Assembly: GCA_945929845.1 (NCBI GenBank)
Contig: CAMEON010000006.1
Coordinates: 1 to 54,722, forward strand
DNA: 54,722 nt
Source: an uncultured Clostridia bacterium
GTDB lineage: Bacteria > Bacillota > Clostridia > Oscillospirales > CAG-272
Direction of reading: 5' to 3'
The translations under genes and the position numbers were made by a program. Below, in pieces: positions 1 through 7,470 of the stretch. Below the pieces are notes generated by a model. The model saw only the letters and a program-made list of their open reading frames with translations. It was not told the origin of the DNA and did no database searches. Within the stretch, counting starts at the first letter, position 1. Each line of letters begins with the position of its first letter.

Positions 1-96
1 AAACTCGATGTACACCCAGTACATCTTGAGTTTTTCGCAATCGCAGACGAAAAAATCTGTACCGAATCTGCACCACCTCATTAAATCAGCGTTTCC
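1..96 (+). mobile_element. MITE-like repeat, copy E (left part cut by window edge)
   Basis: This is the right-hand part of the ~160-bp repeat found complete at 11377, 35663, 43158 and 50164. It starts in the central hairpin (GATGTAC, 5-nt loop, GTACATC, then GAGTTTTTCG) and ends with the right terminal repeat, ATCAGCGTTTCC, at 85-96. The next four bases, ATAA (97-100), would be the target duplication, but the left end is outside the window, so this cannot be checked. No protein is assigned. Confidence 0.85.
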
Positions 97-212
97 ATAA
101 ATACTTCTCTTTTCCTCAAATAGTATGCAACCTGTGGCAGGAAAAGCCGTCTTATAAGGTGAGGAGACAAAATGGCGGCAAGGGCGCAGGATCATGCATG
201 GAGGAAAAATGT

Positions 213-443
213 ATGGCAAAAGGAATGAAGAAGGAAATGACCATAGGAATAGGGCTGGTGTGTCTTTGCCTGGCTGTAGCCATTCTGGTTCCGGAGGTGG
301 AACAGAGAAGCCACAGGGGAGGCGAGGCTGTGGAGCAAGAGGAAACTGCTGCCCGGGAGGACAGAGTGCAACCGTTTGATATACTGCCCTCCGCACAGAT
401 GGCAGAAGGAGAGGAACACACAGACCATGAAGTACTACGGTAA
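213..443 (+). CDS. Small single-pass membrane protein, unknown function
   Basis: A 76-residue protein that I do not recognise. After a short basic start (MAKGMKKEM) comes one hydrophobic segment (about residues 9-26, TIGIGLVCLCLAVAILVP), then an acidic, Glu-rich tail. The ATG at 213 is chosen because GGAGG lies at 200-204 with 8 nt spacing. An 18-codon ORF at 172-228, with its own GGTGAGGAG, overlaps this start and could be a leader. The 3' end overlaps the next gene (start 427) by 17 bases, so the two are probably translated together. The context suggests a membrane partner of the cysteine-rich protein and radical SAM enzyme that follow. Coding status rests on start signal, overlap and the membrane segment only. 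Confidence 0.5.
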   Translation: MAKGMKKEMTIGIGLVCLCLAVAILVPEVEQRSHRGGEAVEQEETAAREDRVQPFDILPSAQMAEGEEHTDHEVLR

Positions 444-981
444 GGAAAAATGCCGGATCCTCAAGGAGATCCGGGCACAGATCGCCAGGGCGAACGATAT
501 AGAGTGGGTGGTGGAAGCCTGCACCCACAAGGGCAACTGCCGGGGCACCTGTCCCCGGTGCGAGGCGGAGGTGCGCCAACTGGAGCGTGCGCTGGCTCGC
601 CGGGAAGCCATGGGGAAGACCGTGGCGGTGGTTGGCATTTCGGCAGGGCTGGCTCTGTCCGTGACCGGGTGCACCACCTATAGTGAGACCATCATGGGGG
701 ATATGGCCGCCCCGGAGGAAAGCAGAACCACCCAGGCAGAGAACGCCGTAGACAGCGGGATGACATTGGAATCCCTGGCCGAGGACACGGATGCCGCTGT
801 TTCTCCCGGGACGGAAAGTGCCACCGACAGGGCGACGGAACCGCCCCTTCCGGGGGAGGAGCCTGAACAGACGGAAGAACTGATGGGAGAGGTTCCGGAG
901 GAGTCTTTGATTGATAACCTGATGGGAGAACCACTCCCGGAGCCTGAAGAGACCGCCGAAGCGTCGGAGGACAGGCAATGA
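427..981 (+). CDS. Cysteine-rich protein with internal hydrophobic segment, partner of radical SAM enzyme
   Basis: A 184-residue protein with an unusual plan. Residues 1-30 are charged. Residues 32-45 hold C-x5-C-x3-C-x2-C (CTHKGNCRGTCPRC), which could bind metal or an Fe-S cluster. A short amphipathic helix follows, then a hydrophobic stretch (TVAVVGISAGLALSVTGC) that ends in a lipobox-like V-T-G-C. The remainder is a long acidic tail rich in Glu, Pro and Thr. A lipobox behind about 60 soluble residues is not a normal lipoprotein signal, so this may instead be a tail-anchored or specially processed protein. AGGAGAGG (407-414) precedes the ATG. The stop overlaps the radical SAM start as ATGA (978-981). 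I recall similar Cys-rich proteins beside radical SAM genes in gut anaerobes, but no function can be stated. Confidence 0.75.
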   Translation: MKYYGKEKCRILKEIRAQIARANDIEWVVEACTHKGNCRGTCPRCEAEVRQLERALARREAMGKTVAVVGISAGLALSVTGCTTYSETIMGDMAAPEESRTTQAENAVDSGMTLESLAEDTDAAVSPGTESATDRATEPPLPGEEPEQTEELMGEVPEESLIDNLMGEPLPEPEETAEASEDRQ

Positions 982-1694
982 ACCCATCGGACGGTGTGAC
1001 CTCAAACAGGACAACCGGAGACAGCCAGGGCAGGGAAGGGGTGCGCTTTCCTCTGTGCTTTCTCGACCGGTTGCGCATGGCCACCGACGGCACCGGCGTG
1101 ACCGCCCTTGTGGGGGCGTACGGTTGCCCCCTGCAATGCAAATGGTGCATCAACCCGCAGACCTGGCGGGCGGGCACCGCCTTCACCTGGGTGACGCCGA
1201 CGCAACTGTACGAGCAGGTGAAGCAGGATCATCTTTACTATCTGGCCACCGGAGGCGGTGTGACCTTCGGGGGTGGGGAACCCCTCTCCCATGCCCCTTT
1301 TATCACAGCCTTCCGGGCGTTATGCCCGGCCCCCTGGCATCTGTGCGCCGAAACCAGCCTGTATGTACCGGCTGATTTCGTAGAGACGGCTGCCGGGGCG
1401 GTGGATTGTTTTTTCGTGGACATCAAGGATACAGACCCGGCAGTCTACCGGGCTTACACCGGGCAGGACAACCGCCCGGTGCTGGACAACCTGGCTCGGC
1501 TTCTGTCGTTGGTCGGGCCGGATCGGGTGACGGTGCGCCTGCCCCTGATCCCCGGCTTCAACACGGAGGCACACAGGAGCCGTTCGGAGGCCCGCCTGCG
1601 GGAAATGGGTGTGACCCGCTTTGACCGTTTGACCTATCGGATCAAGAGCACGGGCAGGGGCGGGGATGGATCTGCCGCAAACAAAGCGGAATGA
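978..1694 (+). CDS. Radical SAM protein, PFL-activase-like
   Basis: A 238-residue radical SAM enzyme. The 4Fe-4S/SAM motif C-x3-C-x2-C is CPLQCKWC (about residues 50-57), and the SAM-binding GGE motif lies in VTFGGGEPL (about 95-103). Later segments (VDCFFVDIKD, LPLIPGFN) resemble the core barrel of glycyl-radical-activating enzymes. It has no ferredoxin-like insert and no SPASM-type Cys-rich C-terminus, and no glycyl radical enzyme lies nearby. The start overlaps the preceding Cys-rich gene by 4 bp, so that protein is the likely substrate or partner. A terminator follows at 1707-1738. Radical SAM membership is secure; the reaction is unknown. Confidence 0.9.
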   Translation: MNPSDGVTSNRTTGDSQGREGVRFPLCFLDRLRMATDGTGVTALVGAYGCPLQCKWCINPQTWRAGTAFTWVTPTQLYEQVKQDHLYYLATGGGVTFGGGEPLSHAPFITAFRALCPAPWHLCAETSLYVPADFVETAAGAVDCFFVDIKDTDPAVYRAYTGQDNRPVLDNLARLLSLVGPDRVTVRLPLIPGFNTEAHRSRSEARLREMGVTRFDRLTYRIKSTGRGGDGSAANKAE

Positions 1695-1706
1695 ATACAT
1701 ATTTTG

Positions 1707-1738
1707 GGGCTGGTGCCGTCCGGGCACCGGCCCTTTTT
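1707..1738 (+). terminator. Intrinsic terminator after the radical SAM gene
   Basis: The GC-rich stem GGGCTGGTGCC / GGGCACCGGCCC (with G-U pairs) has a short loop and is followed directly by TTTTT at 1734-1738. It closes the three-gene unit starting at 213. Confidence 0.8.
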
Positions 1739-1873
1739 GGCAATTGCATACGAAAAGATCGTGCGCTGTTTGTATGGATGTACAAAAAATAAAAGAGCTG
1801 TAAAACAACCGTCGGTGGGCAGAGGAGCGGCTGAGACAACAGACCACCTGAACGGTGCACCCCTGTAAAAAGT

Positions 1874-1908
1874 GCGGGGGGAACCGTTTCCGGCTCCTCC
1901 CGCAGATT
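1874..1908. terminator. Bidirectional terminator 3' of glyA
   Basis: GCGGGGGGAACCG (1874-1886) pairs with CCGGCTCCTCCCGC (1890-1903). A T-run follows on the plus strand, and an A-run lies before it at 1867-1871, giving a U-run for minus-strand transcripts leaving glyA. The 1740-1870 stretch otherwise shows nothing I can call. Confidence 0.7.
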
Positions 1909-1940
1909 TTTTGAAAAATTCCGTTACAACTGTTTACCGC

Positions 1941-3188
1941 TCACGGATAGAGGGGATACTTCCCGCAGATGTCGGCTACCACCTGGCGACAGCCATCGGC
2001 ACTGCCCTCAAAATCCGTGGCGGCCAGCTTCATCAGGTGGGCGATGGTCTTCATCTCCTCCTCCCCCAGCCCCCGGGTGGTGACGGCCGGGGTGCCTACC
2101 CGAATGCCGGAGGTGACAAAGGGCTTCTCCGGGTCGTTGGGGATGGCGTTCTTGTTGACCGTGATGTGGATCTCGTCCAGGCGGCGTTCCATTTCCTTGC
2201 CGGTGATGTGCATGGGACGCAGATCCACCAGCATCAGGTGGTTGTCGGTACCACCGGACACCAGGTCAAAGCCCTCCTCCAGCAGGGCCTTGGCCAACGC
2301 CTGGGCATTGGTGATGATCCTATGCTGGTATGCCTTGAACTCCGGCTTCATGGCCTCCCCGAAGCAGACCGCCTTGGCGGCGATGATGTGCTCCAGCGGG
2401 CCGCCCTGGATGCCGGGGAAGATGGCCTTGTCCACCTTCTTGGCGATCTCCGGGTTGTTGGTCAGGATCAGGCCGCCCCGGGGACCCCGCAGGGTCTTGT
2501 GGGTGGTGGTGGTCACCACATCGGCAAAGGGGATGGGAGACGGGTGCTCTCCGGCGGCCACCAGGCCGGCGATGTGGGCCATGTCCACCATCAGGTAGGC
2601 ACCTACGCCATGGGCAATGGCGGCCAGCCGCTCAAAGTCCAGCACACGGGGGTAGGCCGAGGCACCGGCTACCAGCAGGCGGGGCTTGACTTCCTTGGCC
2701 ATCTCCTCCAGCTTATCGTAGTCGATCCGGCAGGTGTCGTCATCCACACCGTAAGAAACGAAGTGGTAGTACTTCCCGGACAGGTTTACCGGACTGCCGT
2801 GGGTCAGATGTCCGCCGGCGGCCAGACTCATACCCATGACGGTGTCCCCGGGATTCAGAAGGGCCACATACACCGCTGTATTGGCCTGGGAGCCTGCGTG
2901 GGGCTGGACATTGGCATAGGCGGCACCGAACAGCTCACAGGCCCGCCGGATGGCCAGGTTTTCCACTTCGTCCACGCAGGCACAGCCTCCGTAGTACCGA
3001 TGGGCGGGGTAGCCCTCGGCGTACTTGTTGGTCAATACACTGCCTGCGGCCAGGAGCACGGCCTCCGACACCACATTCTCCGAAGCGATCAGCTCCAGCC
3101 CGTTGGCCTCCCGGTCGAATTCAGCCTGGATGGCGGCGGCGACAGCCGGATCCTTTTCTGCCAGGTAGCGGTTCATCTCATGGATCAT
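1941..3188 (-). CDS. glyA: Serine hydroxymethyltransferase
   Basis: A full-length (415 aa) cytosolic PLP enzyme that interconverts serine plus tetrahydrofolate with glycine plus methylene-tetrahydrofolate, the main source of one-carbon units. Recognised by LELIASEN near residue 32, the [13 protein letters not shown] segment, LTHGSPVN, and the PLP-lysine motif [14 protein letters not shown] with Lys about 231. The ATG at 3188 is preceded on the minus strand by AGGAAAGGAACG. Monocistronic: a promoter lies upstream (3278-3305) and a terminator downstream. Nothing unusual was noted. Confidence 0.98.
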   Translation of the reverse strand: MIHEMNRYLAEKDPAVAAAIQAEFDREANGLELIASENVVSEAVLLAAGSVLTNKYAEGYPAHRYYGGCACVDEVENLAIRRACELFGAAYANVQPHAGSQANTAVYVALLNPGDTVMGMSLAAGGHLTHGSPVNLSGKYYHFVSYGVDDDTCRIDYDKLEEMAKEVKPRLLVAGASAYPRVLDFERLAAIAHGVGAYLMVDMAHIAGLVAAGEHPSPIPFADVVTTTTHKTLRGPRGGLILTNNPEIAKKVDKAIFPGIQGGPLEHIIAAKAVCFGEAMKPEFKAYQHRIITNAQALAKALLEEGFDLVSGGTDNHLMLVDLRPMHITGKEMERRLDEIHITVNKNAIPNDPEKPFVTSGIRVGTPAVTTRGLGEEEMKTIAHLMKLAATDFEGSADGCRQVVADICGKYPLYP

Positions 3189-3277
3189 TTTTTCGTTCCT
3201 TTCCTGCTTTAGCGATCTGTACGATACATATTCTGCCCGGCATACCCATGGCGGGGCGGCCGGAAAGTATATCTTTC

Positions 3278-3305
3278 ATTATACTTTTTTTTCGCAGAAA
3301 AGCAA
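3278..3305 (-). promoter_or_regulatory. Sigma-A-type promoter for glyA
   Basis: On the minus strand: TTGCTT (3300-3305), 16-bp spacer, TATAAT (3278-3283). The leader to the glyA ATG is about 85 nt, and no known riboswitch was recognised in it. Confidence 0.6.
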
Positions 3306-3350
3306 GACTTGAATTCAACAAAATCTTCATAAAAAAATCATGTGATATTA

Positions 3351-3380
3351 TTGACAAACACGGATGAAATGTGATATAAT
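3351..3380 (+). promoter_or_regulatory. Sigma-A promoter for the mgsA-like gene
   Basis: Consensus TTGACA (3351-3356), 18-bp spacer, TATAAT (3375-3380). It gives a leader of about 95 nt before the ATG at 3485. Confidence 0.75.
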
Positions 3381-3484
3381 AAAATCCGATGGTGGGGCTT
3401 CTGCCGTTTTGCAGGGGAACCGCCGGAACCGGATCTGCGAGGATAAAGCCAGAAGTCATGAAATAACGAAAGAGGGGTTTGCCT

Positions 3485-3916
3485 ATGGAAATTGCGATTA
3501 TTGCACATGATCTGAAGATGGAGTTGATGACCCAGTTCTGCATTGCGTATTGCGGTATTTTGAGCAAACACAACCTCTGTGCCACCAGCGTGACCGCAAA
3601 GTATATTTCCGAAGCTACCGGCCTTCAGATCGAGCGGCTTCTCAACGGCGATCAGGGCGGGGAACAGCAGATCGCCTCCCGCATTGCCTACAATGAGATC
3701 GATGTGCTACTCTACTTCCGGGACACCCGTCCGTCCGGCAACTACGACGAGACGGAGCATGAGCTGTTGCGGATGTGTGATATGTACAATATTCCCGTGG
3801 CCACCAATATCGCCACCGCTGAGGTGCTGATCATGGCCCTGGATCGGGGAGACTTGGATTGGCGGGAGGTCATGAATCCCAAGTCGGAGTACAACAGGAG
3901 ACATAAACAGGCATAA
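3485..3916 (+). CDS. Methylglyoxal-synthase-like protein with altered active site
   Basis: A 143-residue MGS-fold protein. MgsA converts dihydroxyacetone phosphate to methylglyoxal and phosphate. The family is clear from IAHD (residues 6-9), GGEQQI (58-63), LYFRD (76-80) and NIPVATNIATAE (102-113). It aligns without gaps to E. coli MgsA as I recall it (offset 11). His8, Asp9 and Asp80 are kept, but catalytic Asp71 is Glu60, His98 is Tyr87, Asp101 is Thr90, and the phosphate loop TGTTG reads TSVTA (34-38). The fold is therefore secure but the activity is doubtful. AGAGGGG at 3471-3477 fixes the ATG at 3485; an in-frame TTG at 3479 is too close. The gene is monocistronic and followed by the thrS T-box leader. 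Confidence 0.85.
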   Translation: MEIAIIAHDLKMELMTQFCIAYCGILSKHNLCATSVTAKYISEATGLQIERLLNGDQGGEQQIASRIAYNEIDVLLYFRDTRPSGNYDETEHELLRMCDMYNIPVATNIATAEVLIMALDRGDLDWREVMNPKSEYNRRHKQA

Positions 3917-3934
3917 GGAGCGGGCCGTCCCCTC

Positions 3935-4235
3935 ACAGGACAAGCCCCCGTAAGGAACAAGCCAGCCGGATAGCGGCGCACAGAGAGGAAGGAGCAGGTG
4001 AAAGCCTTCCCGCAGGGTGCCGGCTGTGTACCGCCCTTGCGGTCTTCTGCAACTGAATACAGAATAAAAGAGTGAAAATTCCGGGTGGAACCGTGCCGGA
4101 TCCGGCGTGCGCCCCATAGCGTCACGCCCGGCGTGTGCCTTTGGGCACTAAGCCATATGATCATGCACCCCGGGGAACTTTGGCGCCTGCGTGCGCTTGA
4201 GTCCCCCGGGGTTCTGATATGTATATTTTTTATTC
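3935..4235 (+). promoter_or_regulatory. T-box leader of thrS
   Basis: The region between the mgsA-like gene and thrS carries the T-box signature GGGTGGAACCGTG (4083-4095), whose TGGAACC bulge pairs with the tRNA acceptor end. Upstream is a Stem-I-like array (CAGCCGG and CCGGCTG flanking a GAGAGGAAGG...GTGAAAGCCTTCC hairpin). ACC at 4030-4032, 3' of that stem, is a candidate threonine specifier, but I could not fold it to confirm. A strong terminator stem follows (CCCCGGGGAACT / AGTCCCCCGGGG, 4169-4212) with TTTTTT at 4226-4231. By T-box logic, uncharged tRNA-Thr should allow read-through into thrS. Both ends are approximate. Confidence 0.88.
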
Positions 4236-4251
4236 ATAAGGAGATAGGAGT

Positions 4252-6186
4252 ATGAAGATCAATTTTGGAAACCAGACCGTCACCTTTGACAACCCGCTGA
4301 CGGTCTACGATGCCGCCGCCGCGGCTGGCCTTATCAGCCGGGATGTGCTGTGCGCCCATGTGAACGGCAAGCTCTGTGCCCTGACCCAGATGTTGGAGGG
4401 GGACGCAGATGTGGAGCTGCTCACCTTTGCGGATGCGGATGGGAAGCATGTGTTCCGCCACACCGCCTCCCACATCCTGGCACAGGCAGTCAAGCGTCTG
4501 TACCCGGACACCAAGCTGACCATCGGGCCGGCCATTGACAACGGCTTTTACTACGATTTCGACAGCGAGGTCTCCTTCACCCCCGAGATATTGAAGGACA
4601 TCGAGGCTGAGATGAAGAAGATCGTCAAGGAGAACCTGAAGATCGAACGGTTCGAGTTGCCCCGGGAGGAGGCCATCGCCCTGATGCAGGAGAGAGGGGA
4701 GCCGTACAAGGTACAGCTGATCCAGGAACTGCCGGAGGGAGAGGTCATCAGCTTCTACCGGCAGGGGGAGTACACCGACCTGTGCGTCGGCCCGCACCTG
4801 TTCTCCACCGGTGCGGTCAAGGCCTTCAAGCTGACCCAGTGTACCGGTGCCTACTGGAAGGGAGATCAGAAGAACAAGATGCTCCAGCGCATCTACGGCG
4901 TGGCCTACCCCTCCAAGGAGGAGATGAACCAGTACCTGACCGCTGTGGAGGAGGCCAAGAAGCGGGATCACAACAAGCTGGGCCGGGACCTGGAATACTT
5001 CACCACCGTGGATGTCATCGGGCAGGGTCTGCCTATCCTTCTGCCCAAGGGTGCCCGTGTGATCCAGATCCTTCAGCGTTGGGTGGAGGATGTGGAGCAG
5101 TCCCGGGGCTGTCTGCTGACCAAGACCCCCCTCATGGCCAAGTCCGACCTGTATAAAATCTCCGGCCACTGGGATCACTACCTGGACGGTATGTTCGTGC
5201 TGGGCGACCCCAACGACTATACCAAGGAATGCTTTGCCCTGCGTCCCATGACCTGCCCCTTCCAGTACCAGGTCTTCCTGAACCGGAAGCGCTCCTACCG
5301 TGACCTGCCCATGCGCCTGACCGAGACCTCCACCCTGTTCCGCAACGAGGACAGCGGCGAGATGCACGGCCTGATCCGGGTGCGGCAGTTCACCATCTCC
5401 GAGGGGCACTACATCCTACGCCCGGAGCAGCTGGAGGATGAGTTCCGGAACTGTCTGGAGCTGGCTAAGTACTTCCTGGGCACCGTGGGCCTTCTGGACA
5501 AGTGCACCTTCCGCTTCTCCCAGTGGGATCCCGCCAACCCCAAGAACAAGTATGAGGGCACGCCGGAGCAGTGGGAGGAGGCCCAGGCCCTGATGGGCAA
5601 GATCCTGGACGACCTGGATGTGAAGTACACCGTCGGCATTGACGAGGCCGCCTTCTACGGGCCGAAGCTGGACATCCAGTATCACAATGTGTATGGCAAG
5701 GAGGACACGCTGGTCACCATTCAGATCGACCTGCTCCTGTCCAAGCAGTTCGGCATGACCTATGTGGATGCCGACGGGCAGGAAAAGTACCCCTATATCA
5801 TTCACCGCACCTCCCTGGGGTGCTACGAGCGCACGCTGGCCTACCTGCTGGAGACCTACGCCGGGGCCCTGCCCATGTGGATGGCACCCACTCAGGTCAG
5901 GATCCTGCCCATGGGCGAGAACGAGCTGACTTACTGCCAGGCTCTGGCGGACAGGTACGCCGCCGCCGGACTGCGGGTGGAGGTAGACAGGAGCAACAAT
6001 ACCATTGGCTACAAGATCCGTGCCGCCCAGCAGGAGAAGATCCCCTATATGCTGGTGGTCGGCGGAAAGGAAGTGGAGTCCGGCACGGTGTCCGTCCGCT
6101 CCCGCCAGGGAGAAGTGACCAACGGTGTCAGCACCGATCAGTTCCTTGCCGATGCGCTGGCTGAGGTGGCGGAGAAGCGGAGATGA
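4252..6186 (+). CDS. thrS: Threonine-tRNA ligase
   Basis: A full-length (644 aa) class II aminoacyl-tRNA synthetase charging tRNA-Thr. The order is: TGS domain (about 1-62); editing-type domain with RHTASHILAQAV (about 66-77); catalytic core with the motif-2 region (FRNEDSGEMHGLIRVRQF) and FALRPMTCPFQYQ, including the zinc-type Cys; and a C-terminal anticodon-binding domain (VRILPMGENE onward). AAGGAGATAGGAG lies just before the ATG. Regulated by the T-box leader upstream. The stop overlaps the next start as ATGA, so the C_GCAxxG protein is co-translated. Confidence 0.98.
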   Translation: MKINFGNQTVTFDNPLTVYDAAAAAGLISRDVLCAHVNGKLCALTQMLEGDADVELLTFADADGKHVFRHTASHILAQAVKRLYPDTKLTIGPAIDNGFYYDFDSEVSFTPEILKDIEAEMKKIVKENLKIERFELPREEAIALMQERGEPYKVQLIQELPEGEVISFYRQGEYTDLCVGPHLFSTGAVKAFKLTQCTGAYWKGDQKNKMLQRIYGVAYPSKEEMNQYLTAVEEAKKRDHNKLGRDLEYFTTVDVIGQGLPILLPKGARVIQILQRWVEDVEQSRGCLLTKTPLMAKSDLYKISGHWDHYLDGMFVLGDPNDYTKECFALRPMTCPFQYQVFLNRKRSYRDLPMRLTETSTLFRNEDSGEMHGLIRVRQFTISEGHYILRPEQLEDEFRNCLELAKYFLGTVGLLDKCTFRFSQWDPANPKNKYEGTPEQWEEAQALMGKILDDLDVKYTVGIDEAAFYGPKLDIQYHNVYGKEDTLVTIQIDLLLSKQFGMTYVDADGQEKYPYIIHRTSLGCYERTLAYLLETYAGALPMWMAPTQVRILPMGENELTYCQALADRYAAAGLRVEVDRSNNTIGYKIRAAQQEKIPYMLVVGGKEVESGTVSVRSRQGEVTNGVSTDQFLADALAEVAEKRR

Positions 6187-6743
6187 ACTCCTTGACAAGC
6201 AAGGCCACTATGACAGACATGGAAGACACGCCCGCTGTGCCGGATATGACCGATACGACCGGGACGAGCCACATGACCCCCGCCCAGCGGGGAGAGATGG
6301 CCAAGGCGTATTTCAAAGAGGGGTATAGTTGCGCCCAGGCGGTTCTCCTGGCCTTCCCGGATCTGACTGGCCTGGACGAGGGGACAGCCGCCCGGCTTGG
6401 CTCCTCCTTCGGGGGCGGCATGGGCAGGATGCGGGAGGTCTGCGGAGCGGTCAGTGGGGCACTGATGGTGCTGGGCTTTGCGTTGGGGTATGATGACCCG
6501 AAAGCCCAGGATGCCAAGAACGCCCACTATGCCCGGGTACGGGACTTTGCCGCCCGGTTCCGGGAGCGGAGCGGGGGCAACTCCATCCTCTGCCGGGAGC
6601 TTCTGTCCGGGGTGCCCCACACCGAGGGCGGCGACGCCGAGGCACGCACCTCCGCCTACTACCGCAAACGCCCCTGCCCGGAGCTATGCGCCCTGGCGGC
6701 AGAGATCGCCGGGGAGATGCTGGCAGAGGCGGATGAAAGGTGA
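6183..6743 (+). CDS. C_GCAxxG_C_C family putative redox-active protein
   Basis: A 186-residue protein of the Cys-rich C_GCAxxG_C_C family, common in anaerobes and thought to be redox-active with no firmly assigned reaction. Visible are YSCAQAVLLAF, then a glycine-rich SSFGGGMGRMREVCGAVSGALMVLG block, and later single Cys in ILCRELL and RPCPELCALA. The first ~30 residues are Thr/Met/Asp-rich and look unstructured; a shorter form starting at MTPAQRGEMAKAYF is possible. The ATG at 6183 overlaps the thrS stop. A GGGGGAACTTTC hairpin repeat follows. Confidence 0.88.
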   Translation: MNSLTSKATMTDMEDTPAVPDMTDTTGTSHMTPAQRGEMAKAYFKEGYSCAQAVLLAFPDLTGLDEGTAARLGSSFGGGMGRMREVCGAVSGALMVLGFALGYDDPKAQDAKNAHYARVRDFAARFRERSGGNSILCRELLSGVPHTEGGDAEARTSAYYRKRPCPELCALAAEIAGEMLAEADER

Positions 6744-6750
6744 CGGTTTC

Positions 6751-6795
6751 GGGGGAACTTTCTGAAGAAAGTTCCCCCGAACCCCTTCAAAGACT
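6751..6795. repeat. Hairpin repeat R2, copy 1
   Basis: GGGGGAACTTTC-TGAA-GAAAGTTCCCCC (6751-6778) is a perfect 12-bp stem with a 4-nt loop. It is joined to GAACCCCTTCAAAGACT, which read on the minus strand is AGTCTTTGAAGGGGTTCGGGG. The same unit recurs at 45911-45955 and, in part, at 27314-27334. Its position after a gene suggests terminator use, but no T-run follows. Confidence 0.8.
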
Positions 6796-6841
6796 TTCAC
6801 AGCCCGCTCTACAGTATACAGTGGAAAAGAGAGCGAAAACA

Positions 6842-6895
6842 ATGCAGGGGCAACCGCTCCGCTGGTAGCGGCAAACGGCGGCTCCTGCATTTTTT
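6842..6895 (+). terminator. Terminator-like hairpin upstream of the GNAT gene
   Basis: ATGCAGGGGC (6842-6851) pairs with GCTCCTGCAT (6881-6890) around an inner CCGCT/AGCGG hairpin, followed by TTTTTT to 6895. It may be the real terminator of the thrS unit or the end of a short RNA. No gene is seen in 6744-6927. Confidence 0.5.
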
Positions 6896-6927
6896 CGGAT
6901 TCTAAAGGAATGATTGGAGAGGTTCAG

Positions 6928-7470
6928 ATGGTTTACCGTAAAGCAACAGAGCAAGACCTTGCACAGATCATAGACATGAAGAACAGGGTCAAGGAGCAGA
7001 TCATCCGGGAGGGTTTGCCCATCTGGCAACACGGGTACCCCCTGGATTCCATGATACAGGAGGACATCCAGCGGGGTGAGGGCCGGGTCATGGAGGCGGA
7101 GGAGGACGGGGAGATCGTAGCCTACGCCGTTTTTCATCCCAGCCTGGAGGAGTATCCGGCCGGAACCTTCGGGAGCGACCGGATGCAGAGCTTCGGGCGG
7201 CTGATGGTGAAGACGGCGTACGCCGGACGGCATATCGGACAGACCTTTGTCCGGGAGATGATCCGGGAGGCGGAGCAGCTGGGGGTGGACGGGATGGGCA
7301 TCCTGGCGGACGCCTGCAACAGCCGGGCCCTGCATCTGTATACCAAATTCGGCTTCCGGAAGGAGGGGAGTGCCCAGTTCCCCTATGCCTACCTGGACAT
7401 ATACGCCCTATACTTTCACCATGCCCCCTGCGGGGAGCAGGAAACGGAGGAAACGGAAGCGTATGAATGA
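6928..7470 (+). CDS. GNAT family N-acetyltransferase
   Basis: A 180-residue GNAT-fold acetyltransferase using acetyl-CoA; the acceptor is unknown. The central part has SFGRLMVKTAYAGRHIGQTFVREMI, where AGRHIGQ is a degenerate form of the Q/R-x-x-G-x-G/A acetyl-CoA loop. Next comes GMGILADACNSRALHLYTKFGFRKEG, the usual C-terminal GNAT pattern. GGAGAGG (6916-6922) supports the ATG at 6928 over an in-frame ATG at 6910. The last codons overlap the next gene by 8 bp, so the two share a transcript. Confidence 0.88.
   Translation: MVYRKATEQDLAQIIDMKNRVKEQIIREGLPIWQHGYPLDSMIQEDIQRGEGRVMEAEEDGEIVAYAVFHPSLEEYPAGTFGSDRMQSFGRLMVKTAYAGRHIGQTFVREMIREAEQLGVDGMGILADACNSRALHLYTKFGFRKEGSAQFPYAYLDIYALYFHHAPCGEQETEETEAYE

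Noticed and set aside
1872-3212. 446-codon plus-strand ORF opposite glyA
   Set aside because: It mirrors glyA codons on the other strand; glyA has clear family motifs, and the antisense product is low-complexity (GDGV/HQVV type) with no ribosome binding site. Similar long mirror ORFs opposite thrS, fabF, the acyl-CoA ligase and the M18 gene were rejected for the same reason.
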